This document shows positions 24,747 through 33,249 of a stretch of DNA of 64,000 bases, one piece after another. The notes beneath the pieces are model-generated. The model ran no database searches, had not been told where the DNA came from, and worked only from the letters and a program-made list of their open reading frames with translations. Source of the stretch: Metasolibacillus sp. (GTDB taxonomy: Bacteria; Bacillota; Bacilli; Bacillales_A; Planococcaceae); the NCBI RefSeq assembly GCF_025291715.1, contig NZ_JAMBIZ010000016.1, positions 1-64,000 on the forward strand, in the 5' to 3' direction. The position numbers were made by a program, and so were the translations under genes. Every line of letters starts with the position of its first letter. Positions within the stretch are counted from its first letter, which is position 1.

Positions 24747-24917
24747 ATGAAAACTCTGCAAATTAAATTTCTACCGCTGCTCATAATCCTTGCTGGCGTA
24801 GCCATTGGTGCTCTAAGCTACTACCTTTTTGTGGAAGTGTTTATTCCGAATATGATGTAAGCTGAACTAATAGGGTTCGCAGTAGGTTTCTACTGTGGAT
24901 TATTTTAGAATGATTGA
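24747..24917 (+). pseudogene. Small two-helix membrane protein gene with in-frame TAA and TAG
   Basis: It starts behind GAGGGGGG, 17 bp after the broken zinc-ribbon gene. The frame reads one hydrophobic helix (FLPLLIILAGVAIGALSYYLF), VEVFIPNMM, TAA, AELIGFAVGFYCGLF, TAG, then ends three codons later. Without the stops it would be a compact two-helix membrane protein of about 56 residues. As in the previous gene, the first stop follows an ATG codon and precedes GCT. Confidence 0.5.
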
Positions 24918-25030
24918 TATTTAGGTCAATTTCTACGATATCGTCGCAGAAAAAAATGCTGGACTAAAATAAATGCTCTAATATTGAATGATACGTTAAC
25001 AAGGCACTTTAATGGAACAAGGAGGTTACT

Positions 25031-25600
25031 ATGACGAGCAATACAGAAGTGTTTCCTGTACTAGAAACTAAAAGATTAGTATTAAGAGAAATTACGAAAG
25101 AGGATGCCAACAGTATTTTGGATTATTTGTCTGATGCAGAGGTAATGAAATATTATGGATTAGACCCCTTTAACTCATTAGATAATGCTTTGGATGAAAT
25201 TGCATGGTATCAATCGATATACAGTAATAAAACAGGTATTAGATGGGGAATTACGTTAAAAGAGCAAGGAGTTGTTATTGGTAGTTGTGGTTTTCATAAT
25301 ACTGTTTCACAGCATTCTCGTACGGAAATAGGATTTGAGTTGAGTAAAGGGCAGTGGGGGAAGGGGATAGCTGCTGAGGCTGTTGAAGCAATAATAAATT
25401 ATGGATTTAAGCATATGCATTTGCAACGAATAGAAGCATTAATCGAGCCACCTAACTTATCATCACAAAGGCTAGTAGAAAAAATAGGCTTTGTCAGAGA
25501 GGGATTACTAAGGAATTATGAGTTTACACGTGGCAAATTTGATGATTTGTATATGTATTCTTTATTAAAGCAAGACCTCGATAAAATCAATTCAATGTAA
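25031..25600 (+). CDS. GNAT acetyltransferase (RimJ/RimL-like)
   Basis: 189 residues. The RimJ/RimL layout is complete: LETKRLVLREITKEDA at the N-terminus, an acetyl-CoA-binding ELSKGQWGKGIAAEAVEAI (Q/R-x-x-G-x-G/A type, ~105-123) and a C-terminal NLSSQRLVEKIGFVREGLLR segment. It probably acetylates an amino group on a protein or small molecule; the substrate cannot be read. AAGGAGG precedes the start and a strong terminator follows. Confidence 0.9.
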   Translation: MTSNTEVFPVLETKRLVLREITKEDANSILDYLSDAEVMKYYGLDPFNSLDNALDEIAWYQSIYSNKTGIRWGITLKEQGVVIGSCGFHNTVSQHSRTEIGFELSKGQWGKGIAAEAVEAIINYGFKHMHLQRIEALIEPPNLSSQRLVEKIGFVREGLLRNYEFTRGKFDDLYMYSLLKQDLDKINSM

Positions 25601-25624
25601 AAGTAGATTTTCTTACATTTAAAA

Positions 25625-25665
25625 AAATACCTGTGGGCTCTCTGCCATCCCACAGGTATTTTGTA
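25625..25665 (+). terminator. Terminator after the GNAT gene (bidirectional)
   Basis: AAAATACCTGTGGG and its exact complement form a 14-bp stem with an 11-base loop. It could also serve the minus-strand operon that ends at 25703. Confidence 0.85.
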
Positions 25666-25702
25666 TATTTTACTAGTGAAAATTATTAAAGCATATTTAA
25701 GT

Positions 25703-26083
25703 TTAATTCTCTTTGTTCTTGTCAGGAGTTAATGCACTAATTAGCCCTATGATATTTGGTGGAATGCTAGCAATTAAAAACCACCAATTGCCCGTAACAA
25801 TAGATATGATAGAAAATGTAATCAGTGATACAACTACAACAGAAATGCCGAATTTAACTCTAGAAGGTTTTAAAGGCTCTGTCATATTCATATTGATAGA
25901 CAAAATCATACCTGTAATCCCCCAGCTTGCCAGATGAACAGTCAAAATGATTGCTAGCGTCATTGCGGCTCCAATTTCTATTCCAAATATGACTAAAGAA
26001 AATAAGATATAGATTGAAGTCAGAGTGAAAAACCAAGAAATAGAGCGAGATTTTTGCCAAATATGTTCATATAGTTCATCCAA
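25703..26083 (-). CDS. Multi-pass membrane protein (TTG start, coupled)
   Basis: 126 residues with four hydrophobic stretches (~15-35, 38-62, 78-98, 100-118). [16 protein letters not shown] near the N-terminus resembles the linker helix of small DUF2178-type membrane proteins found next to XRE regulators. The TTG start overlaps the stop of the 25-codon frame upstream. This allows either translational coupling or a former single gene split by a one-base shift. The membrane helix missing at its N-terminus is just what the short frame encodes. Confidence 0.6.
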   Translation of the reverse strand: MDELYEHIWQKSRSISWFFTLTSIYILFSLVIFGIEIGAAMTLAIILTVHLASWGITGMILSINMNMTEPLKPSRVKFGISVVVVSLITFSIISIVTGNWWFLIASIPPNIIGLISALTPDKNKEN

Positions 26084-26157
26084 GCCACCAGCTTAATATG
26101 CCAAGAGCTGCTCCTCCATATAATCCAATCAAGCCACCTATTTGTACAGCCATTATT
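26080..26157 (-). CDS. 25-residue hydrophobic peptide between the XRE gene and the membrane protein
   Basis: The frame encodes [25 protein letters not shown]. Its ATG overlaps the XRE stop (TAATG), and its TGA overlaps the TTG of the next gene in another frame. Membrane proteins of this operon type usually carry such a helix as their own first segment, so this may be the detached N-terminus of the next gene. A separate micro-protein is the alternative. Confidence 0.5.
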
Positions 26158-26359
26158 CCTCTCCCCTTTCTTCTAATATAAAGACCTCTTCGATGATACA
26201 ATTGAAAACCTTTGAAATGTTGTATGCCAATTCGAGTGAGGGATTATATTTTCCAGATTCGATGGCAATGATTGATTGTCTCGAAACACCTACCTGTACA
26301 GCTAGTTCCTCTTGTGTCATTTTTGCAGCTTTGCGTAAATCCTTAATTCGATTTCTAAT
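26153..26359 (-). CDS. XRE family transcriptional regulator (apparent ATT start)
   Basis: 68 residues, an almost pure helix-turn-helix of the YgzD/Cro-like type: [53 protein letters not shown], then IEEVF. The ribosome binding site GAGGTGAGG is spaced for an ATT codon, and starting there yields the family-typical N-terminus. No ATG, GTG or TTG exists near it in this frame. It heads a three-frame operon with overlapping start/stop codons and lies behind three regularly spaced operators, so it should repress itself and the membrane protein. Confidence 0.8.
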   Translation of the reverse strand: MRNRIKDLRKAAKMTQEELAVQVGVSRQSIIAIESGKYNPSLELAYNISKVFNCIIEEVFILEERGEE

Positions 26360-26379
26360 GGTTTCCTCACCTCAATTTT

Positions 26380-26451
26380 GTAAAGCTGGCTTTACAATTA
26401 GTTGTAAGTAAAGTTTACTTTACATTTGGTTTGGTGTCAAGGGTACTTTAC
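26380..26451 (-). promoter_or_regulatory. Three operators, GTAAAG-N4-CTTTAC, spaced exactly 28 bp
   Basis: Inverted repeats GTAAAG-CTGG-CTTTAC (26380-26395), GTAAAG-TTTA-CTTTAC (26408-26423) and GTCAAG-GGTA-CTTTAC (26436-26451; one mismatch) begin 28 bp apart. They lie directly upstream of the XRE gene, whose product is the obvious ligand. The centres are conserved only in the arms, as expected for a dimeric Cro-type repressor. Confidence 0.75.
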
Positions 26452-26596
26452 ATTTATTTGTTTTTGTTGATTTTCTACTTATGCTTTGAGAAAGTTCTGT
26501 TTATCGATAATTAAACCGACTAGTATAAGCATAAAAAGACGGGCAGAAGATACTATTACTTGATATGTTATAGATGAAAGGAAGGTAGGGGTGGAT

Positions 26597-27436
26597 ATGC
26601 TAAAAGAAATGAATGAGGCGTTAAACTACATCGAAGAAAATTTGGAGAGCCATATTGATTTAGTAGAAGTAGCGAAAAAGGCTTATTGCTCTGAGTATCA
26701 TTTTAAGCGCTTGTTTTCATTGCTGTCAGGAATAACGATAGCGGAGTATATTCGAAGACGGCGCTTAACATTAGCGGCGCTAGACTTGAAGGAGCAGCAT
26801 GTAAAGGTGATTGATATTGCCATAAAATATGGTTATCAATCGCCAGATGCATTTTCAAGAGCATTTCAAAATTTCCATGGTGTTACCCCAACTTTGGCTA
26901 AACAACCAGAGCAGAACTTGAAAGCATATCCACGAATGTCCTTTCAATTAACTATTCGAGGAGGCTTTGAAATGAACTATCGCATTGTTAAGAAAGAGTC
27001 GTTTCAAGTTGTCGGAGTGAAGTATGCGGTGGAGATGGTCAATGAGATTCTTTCACCTACTTATGAAGATATGATAGCGGGTGTTGGTGAGAGTAGATTG
27101 AAGGAATTGGCGACTATTTCTAATGGTGAACCTCATGGCATTGTGCATATATCAGTCAATTATTCAGAAAGTGTAGAAGGAAAGGCGACTTTTGAACAGT
27201 ATATTGGAGCAGTCACAACGGAAAAAACAGAGACATACGAAACATTAGCAATTCCCTCTTTATTGTGGGCAATATTTGAAATAGATGGAGATTGGATACA
27301 GGTTGAAGAGCATTGGCAGCGAATTTATTCCGAGTGGTTGCCGTTGTCCTCTTATGAGCTAGCAGAAGGTCCTGAAATATTGGCTAGCAAAGAGCAGAAA
27401 AGTGAGATTTGGATAGCTATTAAGAAAAAAGGCTAG
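26597..27436 (+). CDS. AraC family regulator with GyrI-like effector domain
   Basis: About 280 residues. Two AraC helix-turn-helix motifs fill residues ~5-105 (VAKKAYCSEYHFKRLFS and VIDIAIKYGYQSPDAFSRAFQNFHGVTP). A GyrI-like ligand domain follows (~125-280: GVKYAVEMV..., TYETLAIPSLLWAIFEIDG, WLPLSSYELAEGPEI, EIWIAIKKK). This Rob/SoxS-with-sensor layout is common in Bacillus regulators that respond to drugs or metabolites. GTG at 26591 is an alternative start. It is transcribed away from the XRE operon. Confidence 0.88.
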   Translation: MLKEMNEALNYIEENLESHIDLVEVAKKAYCSEYHFKRLFSLLSGITIAEYIRRRRLTLAALDLKEQHVKVIDIAIKYGYQSPDAFSRAFQNFHGVTPTLAKQPEQNLKAYPRMSFQLTIRGGFEMNYRIVKKESFQVVGVKYAVEMVNEILSPTYEDMIAGVGESRLKELATISNGEPHGIVHISVNYSESVEGKATFEQYIGAVTTEKTETYETLAIPSLLWAIFEIDGDWIQVEEHWQRIYSEWLPLSSYELAEGPEILASKEQKSEIWIAIKKKG

Positions 27437-27594
27437 ATATACTGTTAGCAACATAATTAGGAGCAGAAGAAATTCTTTTGCTCTTTTTAATCAGTTACCC
27501 TATCAATAAAATAACGAAATATTTGCGCAATTATTATCTATCCGTTTATAATTGAATCGAACGTATATTCTGAAAAATTAAGCGAGGTGGAAAA

Positions 27595-28005
27595 ATGGAG
27601 AAGGAACGTATTATTGGTCAAACGAAGGGTGTTGGTTTTCAAATAGGGGTTAGAAGAACTTTCCCTATTTCACAGGAGAAAGCTTGGGAGTTCATTACTT
27701 CTGAGGAAGGTGTGAATTTGTGGTTGGGGGAAAGTAGCGATGTAATATTTCAACCAGGTGAACACTATACGACGAAAATGGGCACTGGAGAAATACGGAT
27801 TGTTAAACAACTTGAACAGCTTCGCCTAACTTGGCAAAAAGAAGGCTGGGAAAGACCATCTACAATTCAAGTTCGCATTATAGCAAAGGCAAGTGACAAA
27901 ACAACAATTAGCTTTCATCAAGAGCATCTCTCTGACGAAAATGTGAGAGAAGAGATGAAAATGCATTGGGAGATAGTTTTAGAAGAAATAAGTGAAAGGC
28001 TGTAA
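27595..28005 (+). CDS. SRPBCC family protein (AHSA1-like)
   Basis: 136 residues with the START/Bet v1-like AHSA1 pattern: VRRTFPISQEKAWEFITSEEGVNLWLG at the N-terminus, a central GTGEIRIVKQLEQLRLTWQKEGWERPSTIQVRI, and a C-terminal long helix (EEMKMHWEIVLEEISERL). These domains bind hydrophobic ligands in a deep cavity; no enzyme activity can be inferred. It follows the AraC gene at 158 bp and ends at a terminator. Confidence 0.85.
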   Translation: MEKERIIGQTKGVGFQIGVRRTFPISQEKAWEFITSEEGVNLWLGESSDVIFQPGEHYTTKMGTGEIRIVKQLEQLRLTWQKEGWERPSTIQVRIIAKASDKTTISFHQEHLSDENVREEMKMHWEIVLEEISERL

Positions 28006-28062
28006 AACACCTTAAGCAAATGGTTAATCTCAAAATCTTGATGGTACAAAAGGGAATATATT

Positions 28063-28108
28063 AAAGTAGCTATCTCAAAGTCATTCTCTGAGTAGCTACT
28101 ATTTTTTT
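28063..28108 (+). terminator. Terminator after the SRPBCC gene
   Basis: AGTAGCTA-T-CTCA pairs with TGAGTAGCTACT, then ATTTTTTT. Confidence 0.8.
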
Positions 28109-28239
28109 ATTAATAGAAAAATCTTCAAAGCTTCCTGCAATTCACACATCGAATATCACTACTCTTGAAATATATGATTTATGAAATTGATTCATCATAC
28201 TTAGAAAAGTTTTTGTGTCCAGCTGTTATTAATTTCCTC

Positions 28240-28737
28240 TTATTCTTTTCCATAAATCAGCGTTCCCTCTTTATTGTAGGCATTTAGAAGAACTGGCAAT
28301 TTCACTTCACCTTCATAGATGTGATACCATAACCAAACGCCTTGATACCTTATCTTATTTGGCTGTATATCATGATCACCTGTTATTAAAATTGATTGTA
28401 CTTCCTCTGTCGCAAAGCCCCACAATAATGTATTGGATGCTTGCCATATCAAGGAATTATTAGCGGAGAATCCATTGAAATCCAAAATTCCTGTCTCAAC
28501 CTTAACAAGACTTAAATCACTATTAACTATGGCATATCTCAAATTAATTTCATCTTTGAAGAAGACTAAATTATTAAAGGTATCGATAAATATAATCTCG
28601 GTACAATTTACCCCATCCTGACTCAATTCTTTGCATAATTTCTTTTCTAATGAAGATGAATTATTAACTAATAAAAAACCTAAAGAAATGAACAATAATA
28701 ATATTAATAAAAGCACGCCTATATTTTTAAACTTCAA
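28240..28737 (-). CDS. Hypothetical membrane-anchored protein
   Basis: 165 residues. One N-terminal hydrophobic segment (~7-25, VLLLILLLFISLGFLLV) with positive charges before it gives an inside-to-outside topology. The rest (ELSQDGVNCTEIIFID..., GVWLWYHIYEGEVKLPVLLNAYNKEGTLIYGKE) is likely an extracytoplasmic beta-rich domain. No family recognised. GGAGATG precedes the start. It stands alone on the minus strand. Confidence 0.7.
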   Translation of the reverse strand: MKFKNIGVLLLILLLFISLGFLLVNNSSSLEKKLCKELSQDGVNCTEIIFIDTFNNLVFFKDEINLRYAIVNSDLSLVKVETGILDFNGFSANNSLIWQASNTLLWGFATEEVQSILITGDHDIQPNKIRYQGVWLWYHIYEGEVKLPVLLNAYNKEGTLIYGKE

Positions 28738-28919
28738 ATGTATTCATCTCCTTTCACACAAATGTATAGTCTAATACGCATTGACGTTTTTATTTATTAG
28801 GTATTTAGTCATTTGTAAATTATTTTATAATTATACCTTTGTCCTTTTAAATGGAATCTATATATTGTATACTAGTCATGCAACATAGTTAATTCATTAG
28901 GATAATAGGAGTGTTGAAG

Positions 28920-29267
28920 ATGTCGCAAGGACAATACAGTATTCAAGTAAATTCAGCTGGTAAAGTTGTAAATATGAAAGTGAGTGGTACGTTTACACCT
29001 GAAAAGGCACAGGAATTTATTAATGATTATAACCGACAAATTGGTAAAATCTCTGCAAATGAGTATGATTTACGTTTTGATTGTCGGGGATTAAATGTTG
29101 TTACACAAGAAATGACTCCACATTTAGAAGGCTGCTTTAAACTTTACAATGAATCAGGCTTTAAAAATATTATAATCGAAATTGATCGTAGTGCCGTTTT
29201 AAAAATGCAACTAGCACGATTAGGGCGCAATGTAGGCCTTACAAACCTTAAAATTGAAGAAGTATAA
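28920..29267 (+). CDS. Small STAS-like protein of unknown function
   Basis: 115 residues from ATG 28920, chosen for GGAG eight bases upstream. The order of strands and helices (SIQVNSAGKVVNMKVSGTFTPEKAQEFINDYNRQIGKI, then YDLRFDCRGLNVV, then GFKNIIIEI, then LGRNVGLTNLKIEEV) is like a STAS/SpoIIAA-type fold, but there is no serine phosphorylation motif I can identify. A terminator separates it from the KAS III-like gene that follows, so a shared role is only possible. Confidence 0.6.
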   Translation: MSQGQYSIQVNSAGKVVNMKVSGTFTPEKAQEFINDYNRQIGKISANEYDLRFDCRGLNVVTQEMTPHLEGCFKLYNESGFKNIIIEIDRSAVLKMQLARLGRNVGLTNLKIEEV

Positions 29268-29276
29268 TTTTTAATA

Positions 29277-29310
29277 TAAGGCTGCAACCGTGTATGTAGC
29301 CTTATTTTTT
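29277..29310 (+). terminator. Terminator after the STAS-like gene
   Basis: AAGGCTGCA and TGTAGCCTT pair imperfectly, followed by ATTTTTTT. Confidence 0.65.
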
Positions 29311-29345
29311 TGCCTAGTTTTTTAAAAAATGAAAGGAGCTTGACG

Positions 29346-30332
29346 ATGCAGTATATAAAAATTAAAGCATTAGACGTATACCATCCACATAATCAATTAA
29401 ATAAAGCGCAATATATTGAGGAATTTCAGGAAAAAGGGCGCGATATTTCTAATTTCCTAAATATTATGGGACGAGAAAATTATTATCGTATCAACAATGC
29501 AGATGAAAACAGTGTAACAATGGCGATTGAGGCTTCTAAAAAGGTATTGAAAAAGGCCGAATTGACTGGTGATGAAATTGATATGGTCATTTTCTCTTCG
29601 CAAGTGCCAGAGTACACATTCCCATCAAATGCAATTTTTGTGCATCAAGCAATTCAAGGGAAAAAGGACTGTATTGTTTATGATAATAACGCAAACTGTG
29701 CCGGCATGACGATTGCTGTTGAGCAAGCCTCTCGTTATATGATGTCAAGCCCTCACGTAGTACGAGCATTAATTGTAGGGTCAGACTATTTAAGCCTAGT
29801 AGCTAATCCAGAGCAGGAAATAACAACAGCCAATTTCGGTGATGCGGCATGTGCAGTAATTTTAGAAAAAACAGATGAAGAGACAGGCTTTATTGATGCA
29901 ATATATGAAACAGATTCAAGCTTCAAAGATAATATTTTATATCCAGCAAACGGATTTTCTCAATACATGAATAAGGGAGAGTTTTTAGGATATGTAGATT
30001 GGAAGCCTTTTGATGGCACAGTCTCGCTTCCTTATACATTTGAAAAGATTCAAAGATTACTAGAGCGTAATCACTATTCAATGGAGGACGTCGCGGCGTG
30101 CTGCTTCTCTCAATTTGCATTAGTGAATATTCAACGCATTCAAGAGCATTTTGCAATTGCCGATGAAAAAATTGTGTATGTAGGTGATGAGTATGGTTAT
30201 ACAGGTACAAATTCGCCGTTTATTACAATGTATGAGGGCATTGAAAGTGGCAAAATTAAGCGCGGTGATTTAGTGCTGTTTTGGACAATTGGTGGCGGTC
30301 ACGAATTTATTTGTATGCTGTTCCGCTATTAA
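29346..30332 (+). CDS. 3-oxoacyl-ACP synthase III (FabH)-like protein with altered active site
   Basis: 328 residues with the thiolase fold of KAS III. The start ATG follows AAAGGAG. The nucleophilic cysteine is kept in NNANCAGM (~residue 115). The usual active-site His motif (PHQAN) reads FSQFA and the Asn motif (GNTS) reads GYTG, so the Cys-His-Asn triad of condensing enzymes is not complete. A histidine does occur in GGGHEF at the C-terminus. It may act as an acyltransferase or as a non-decarboxylating member rather than a fatty acid initiator. It lies between terminators, as a single gene. Confidence 0.8.
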   Translation: MQYIKIKALDVYHPHNQLNKAQYIEEFQEKGRDISNFLNIMGRENYYRINNADENSVTMAIEASKKVLKKAELTGDEIDMVIFSSQVPEYTFPSNAIFVHQAIQGKKDCIVYDNNANCAGMTIAVEQASRYMMSSPHVVRALIVGSDYLSLVANPEQEITTANFGDAACAVILEKTDEETGFIDAIYETDSSFKDNILYPANGFSQYMNKGEFLGYVDWKPFDGTVSLPYTFEKIQRLLERNHYSMEDVAACCFSQFALVNIQRIQEHFAIADEKIVYVGDEYGYTGTNSPFITMYEGIESGKIKRGDLVLFWTIGGGHEFICMLFRY

Positions 30333-30367
30333 CTAGATAGTAGAAAGATTTTATAATATTTGAAAAA

Positions 30368-30417
30368 CTAATAACCATTCACTTATAATTAAAATAAGTG
30401 AATGGTTATTTTTTTAA
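30368..30417 (+). terminator. Terminator after the KAS III-like gene
   Basis: AATAACCATTCACTTAT and its exact complement form a 17-bp stem with a short A/T loop, then T residues. Confidence 0.88.
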
Positions 30418-30444
30418 TAAAAACCGAAGAAAAGAGGTCTAGAA

Positions 30445-30954
30445 ATGGATGTAAAATTCCCGATTGGACAATTGCAAGTTCCTGAGAAAGTAACAGCTGA
30501 AAATATTGAAGAATGGTTAAACAAAATTGAAACATATGCAGCTCGACTAAGGGAAACTGTCGGTACATTAAACGATGAGGAATTAGCGAAAACATATCGT
30601 GAAGGTGCATGGACGGTGCGTCAGCTTGTTCATCATATTGCAGATTCCCAATTAAACATGTATCAACGCCTGAAGCTGGCTTTAACAGATGACAATCCAA
30701 CAATCCCAGGCTTTGATGAGGAAAAGTGGGCTGTTCAACCAGATACAGAGTTACCTGTAGAATGCTCACTGAAAATGTTGGAAGGCATTAATGAACGCAT
30801 CGTTTGTTTAGGTAAAACTCTAACGGAAGAGCAATTAAATCGAGTGTTTACACATCAAGTGAATGGAGAGATTCGACTTACTGCGAAATTAGCCAAATTA
30901 GCTTGGCATGAGGAGCATCATTTAGCACATATAAAAATCGCATTAGCTGAATAA
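30445..30954 (+). CDS. DinB-like putative bacillithiol transferase (BstA/YfiT family)
   Basis: 169 residues. The YfiT/BstA pattern is clear: KFPIGQLQVPEKVT at the start, a four-helix DinB core with the metal histidines in VHHIADSQ (~65-72) and WHEEHHLAHI (~155-164), and the conserved PGFDEEKWA loop. In Bacillus subtilis the homologue transfers bacillithiol to electrophiles and binds a divalent metal. Cytoplasmic, single gene, strong ribosome binding site (AAAGAGG). Confidence 0.85.
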   Translation: MDVKFPIGQLQVPEKVTAENIEEWLNKIETYAARLRETVGTLNDEELAKTYREGAWTVRQLVHHIADSQLNMYQRLKLALTDDNPTIPGFDEEKWAVQPDTELPVECSLKMLEGINERIVCLGKTLTEEQLNRVFTHQVNGEIRLTAKLAKLAWHEEHHLAHIKIALAE

Positions 30955-30958
30955 AAAA

Positions 30959-31005
30959 TCGCTGCCTGAAAAGATACGCTCTTTTCAGGCAGCTTTATTT
31001 TACTT
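30959..31005. terminator. Bidirectional terminator between bstA-like and M28 peptidase genes
   Basis: GCTGCCTGAAAAGA and its exact complement form a stem with a 5-base loop, flanked by A-rich and T-rich sides that suit both converging genes. Confidence 0.88.
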
Positions 31006-33249
31006 TTTCTCATATAAATTTAATAACGTGATGATAGCTTGCTCCAACGTATAATTGTTATGAGGTAAAAATAAGTTATTTTCCATACCGTTCATAATTT
31101 GAGTGAGCTGCATATGGTAGACGCTGTCCTTTGCCCAAGCGGATATCTCGCTGTCATCATTATAAAGTATCAGCTGACCATCTATAGCAGCATCTGTTAT
31201 ATTCATATATTGATAGACTTTATGAAGAATGAAGGCCGCCTCTTCACGGGTAATTGTATCATTAGAAGCAAACATTGTTTCGCTATCGCCTTCTAGAATG
31301 CCAAGCTCATACAATGTACTAGATGCATCCTCAAACAATGATGGCTGTATCATATCGGGTGCCCAATCTGCTTTCTGTACAAGTAATGCAACGACAAGCT
31401 TAGAAAAGTCACTCCATTTGATATCCGCATTATAATTTTGACGAAGCTCATAAGGGAAAATTTCCGCTTTCATCGCTCTAGCCATCGTGACATTTGTTGA
31501 CATATCCTTTTCGCTATAGCTATTACCTGACGGATTTATTAAATCGATATGATCCAAATAAAGGTGTACACCGTTTAGATAATTGAATATAGTATACCCA
31601 TGTCCCTCTGGTAAATCTTCAAGTGGCTCGTATACTTGCTCTGTAGGGTCAGATAAGTAGTTTGCCATATTAATCAGCATATTGCCACCTATACCATCAG
31701 AGCCAATCGTAATAAAGCTGATTTTTGCTAGCTCCTCTATAGAAAGTAGGGGCTTTACTTTTTCCCACGATTGCTTTGCATGCTCTGTGACAGGCAATGT
31801 GTCAGAAGGTTTATTTATGACCTCCTCCTTTATTAACTCCCCGTCCTTTTTGTAAAAATGAATTTCGTTTGCTGCGTTTGCGGATTCCATACGAACGAGC
31901 TCACCATCAACAAGTGAATAGCCCTCCGCTGTAGCTTCATATGAATCAATATACATTGTAAAAATATTTTCTTGCTCGTCATATTCGATATAATAAGAAT
32001 TTCCATAAATGTTGTTCCATCTATTCTCCTGCTCTGATTTTACGAATGTTTCATCCAGCATGGCAGTTAATGCTTCAAATGAAACGTCTGTATTATGAAA
32101 ATCTACCTTAAGAGGGCCAAACCATCCCCAATTACTAGTAGCAGTTAATGTAAGTGGTTGTTCTATATCAAATAATTGAATATTTGCTTGGTACTTTGCC
32201 ACATTATCGTCAGATGGTACTTGGCTAAAGTGGATGCCAGTTGCTTCCTCTACTTCTTTTTTAGACCCGAACGGTATTCTTACTGTATTTTCCAATGGGT
32301 AGACCGTATTATCAATAATAGGTCGTGCTACCGCTTGATAGGATGGGGTTTCATCACTCATGATTTCTCGAGCGATCACTTGACCCGCATCTGCGGCATA
32401 TGCAAGCATATCGGAGCTGATATGCTCAATTGTGTCATTTTCATTATGATATTCACCATGAACAGCTGGGTGTGAGAAAAATAAGTTAGGGATTGCCTTT
32501 GGATGAAAAGAGGCATGGTCGCTTGTTCCACCACTGTTATATTCACGCACTTGAATATCTTTATAGTTTTCCTTGCTTTTTAGTAGGTCGGACAAAAAGC
32601 TTTCTTGTCCATCAGCAGAATAAATTTTCACGGTTTTTTCCTTTTTTGCTGCCAGCATATCAAAATTTAGCATACCGATAACCCTCTCGCTATCAGCTCC
32701 TAGCTGCTCAACATAATGCCTTGATCCGATTAAGCCATCCTCCTCCACATCAAAGGCAATAAAGCGTATTTCTGTGTCAGTAGGTACGTTGTGTAATAAA
32801 CGTGCAAGCTCTAACATGACAGCAACACCTGAGGCATTATCATTGGCTGCTTGGATATCTTTTATGCCATCATAATGCGCACCGATGATTAAAATATCCT
32901 TTGTTTTCTCTATTGTATTTGGTGAAAGTGTCCCAACAATATTAACAGCAGAATATGTGTTGAAAGGATTATTATCACCTTTGTCAGCCTTTTCCCAATC
33001 AAAAATTTCTGTGTCAAATGTTTGGGTTGTGACAGTCAGACCATATTTTTTAAATGTATCTGTAATAAATTTTCTTGCAAGCTCCTTTTCTTCATTGTGA
33101 TGTCCTCGTGGATAACTAGATAGCACTTCAATCGTTGTCATCATTTCTTGTGTATTTACTGTATTTTCGGCTGCGTTTACTGTAGGTAGAGCGAATGAAG
33201 CGGAAAGCGTGATAGATACAGCCAATAATAAACTGAATATTTTTTTCAT
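31000..33249 (-). CDS. Secreted M28 family peptidase with C-terminal SLH repeats
   Basis: 749 residues from ATG 33249 (AAGGAGG upstream). A signal peptide (MKKIFSLLLAVSITLSASFALPTVNA) leads to an M28 zinc aminopeptidase domain. Its metal ligands sit in GAHYDG, the Asp of AANDNASG, the DVEEDG acid pair, NFDM and the SDHASF histidine (~80-310). A middle region of unknown fold (~330-600) follows, then two SLH-like segments (~625-749: LFEDASSTLYELGILEGD..., ISAWAKDSVYHMQLTQIMNGM) that would hold it in the S-layer. Likely an extracellular aminopeptidase for nutrient peptides. Confidence 0.88.
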   Translation of the reverse strand: MKKIFSLLLAVSITLSASFALPTVNAAENTVNTQEMMTTIEVLSSYPRGHHNEEKELARKFITDTFKKYGLTVTTQTFDTEIFDWEKADKGDNNPFNTYSAVNIVGTLSPNTIEKTKDILIIGAHYDGIKDIQAANDNASGVAVMLELARLLHNVPTDTEIRFIAFDVEEDGLIGSRHYVEQLGADSERVIGMLNFDMLAAKKEKTVKIYSADGQESFLSDLLKSKENYKDIQVREYNSGGTSDHASFHPKAIPNLFFSHPAVHGEYHNENDTIEHISSDMLAYAADAGQVIAREIMSDETPSYQAVARPIIDNTVYPLENTVRIPFGSKKEVEEATGIHFSQVPSDDNVAKYQANIQLFDIEQPLTLTATSNWGWFGPLKVDFHNTDVSFEALTAMLDETFVKSEQENRWNNIYGNSYYIEYDEQENIFTMYIDSYEATAEGYSLVDGELVRMESANAANEIHFYKKDGELIKEEVINKPSDTLPVTEHAKQSWEKVKPLLSIEELAKISFITIGSDGIGGNMLINMANYLSDPTEQVYEPLEDLPEGHGYTIFNYLNGVHLYLDHIDLINPSGNSYSEKDMSTNVTMARAMKAEIFPYELRQNYNADIKWSDFSKLVVALLVQKADWAPDMIQPSLFEDASSTLYELGILEGDSETMFASNDTITREEAAFILHKVYQYMNITDAAIDGQLILYNDDSEISAWAKDSVYHMQLTQIMNGMENNLFLPHNNYTLEQAIITLLNLYEKK

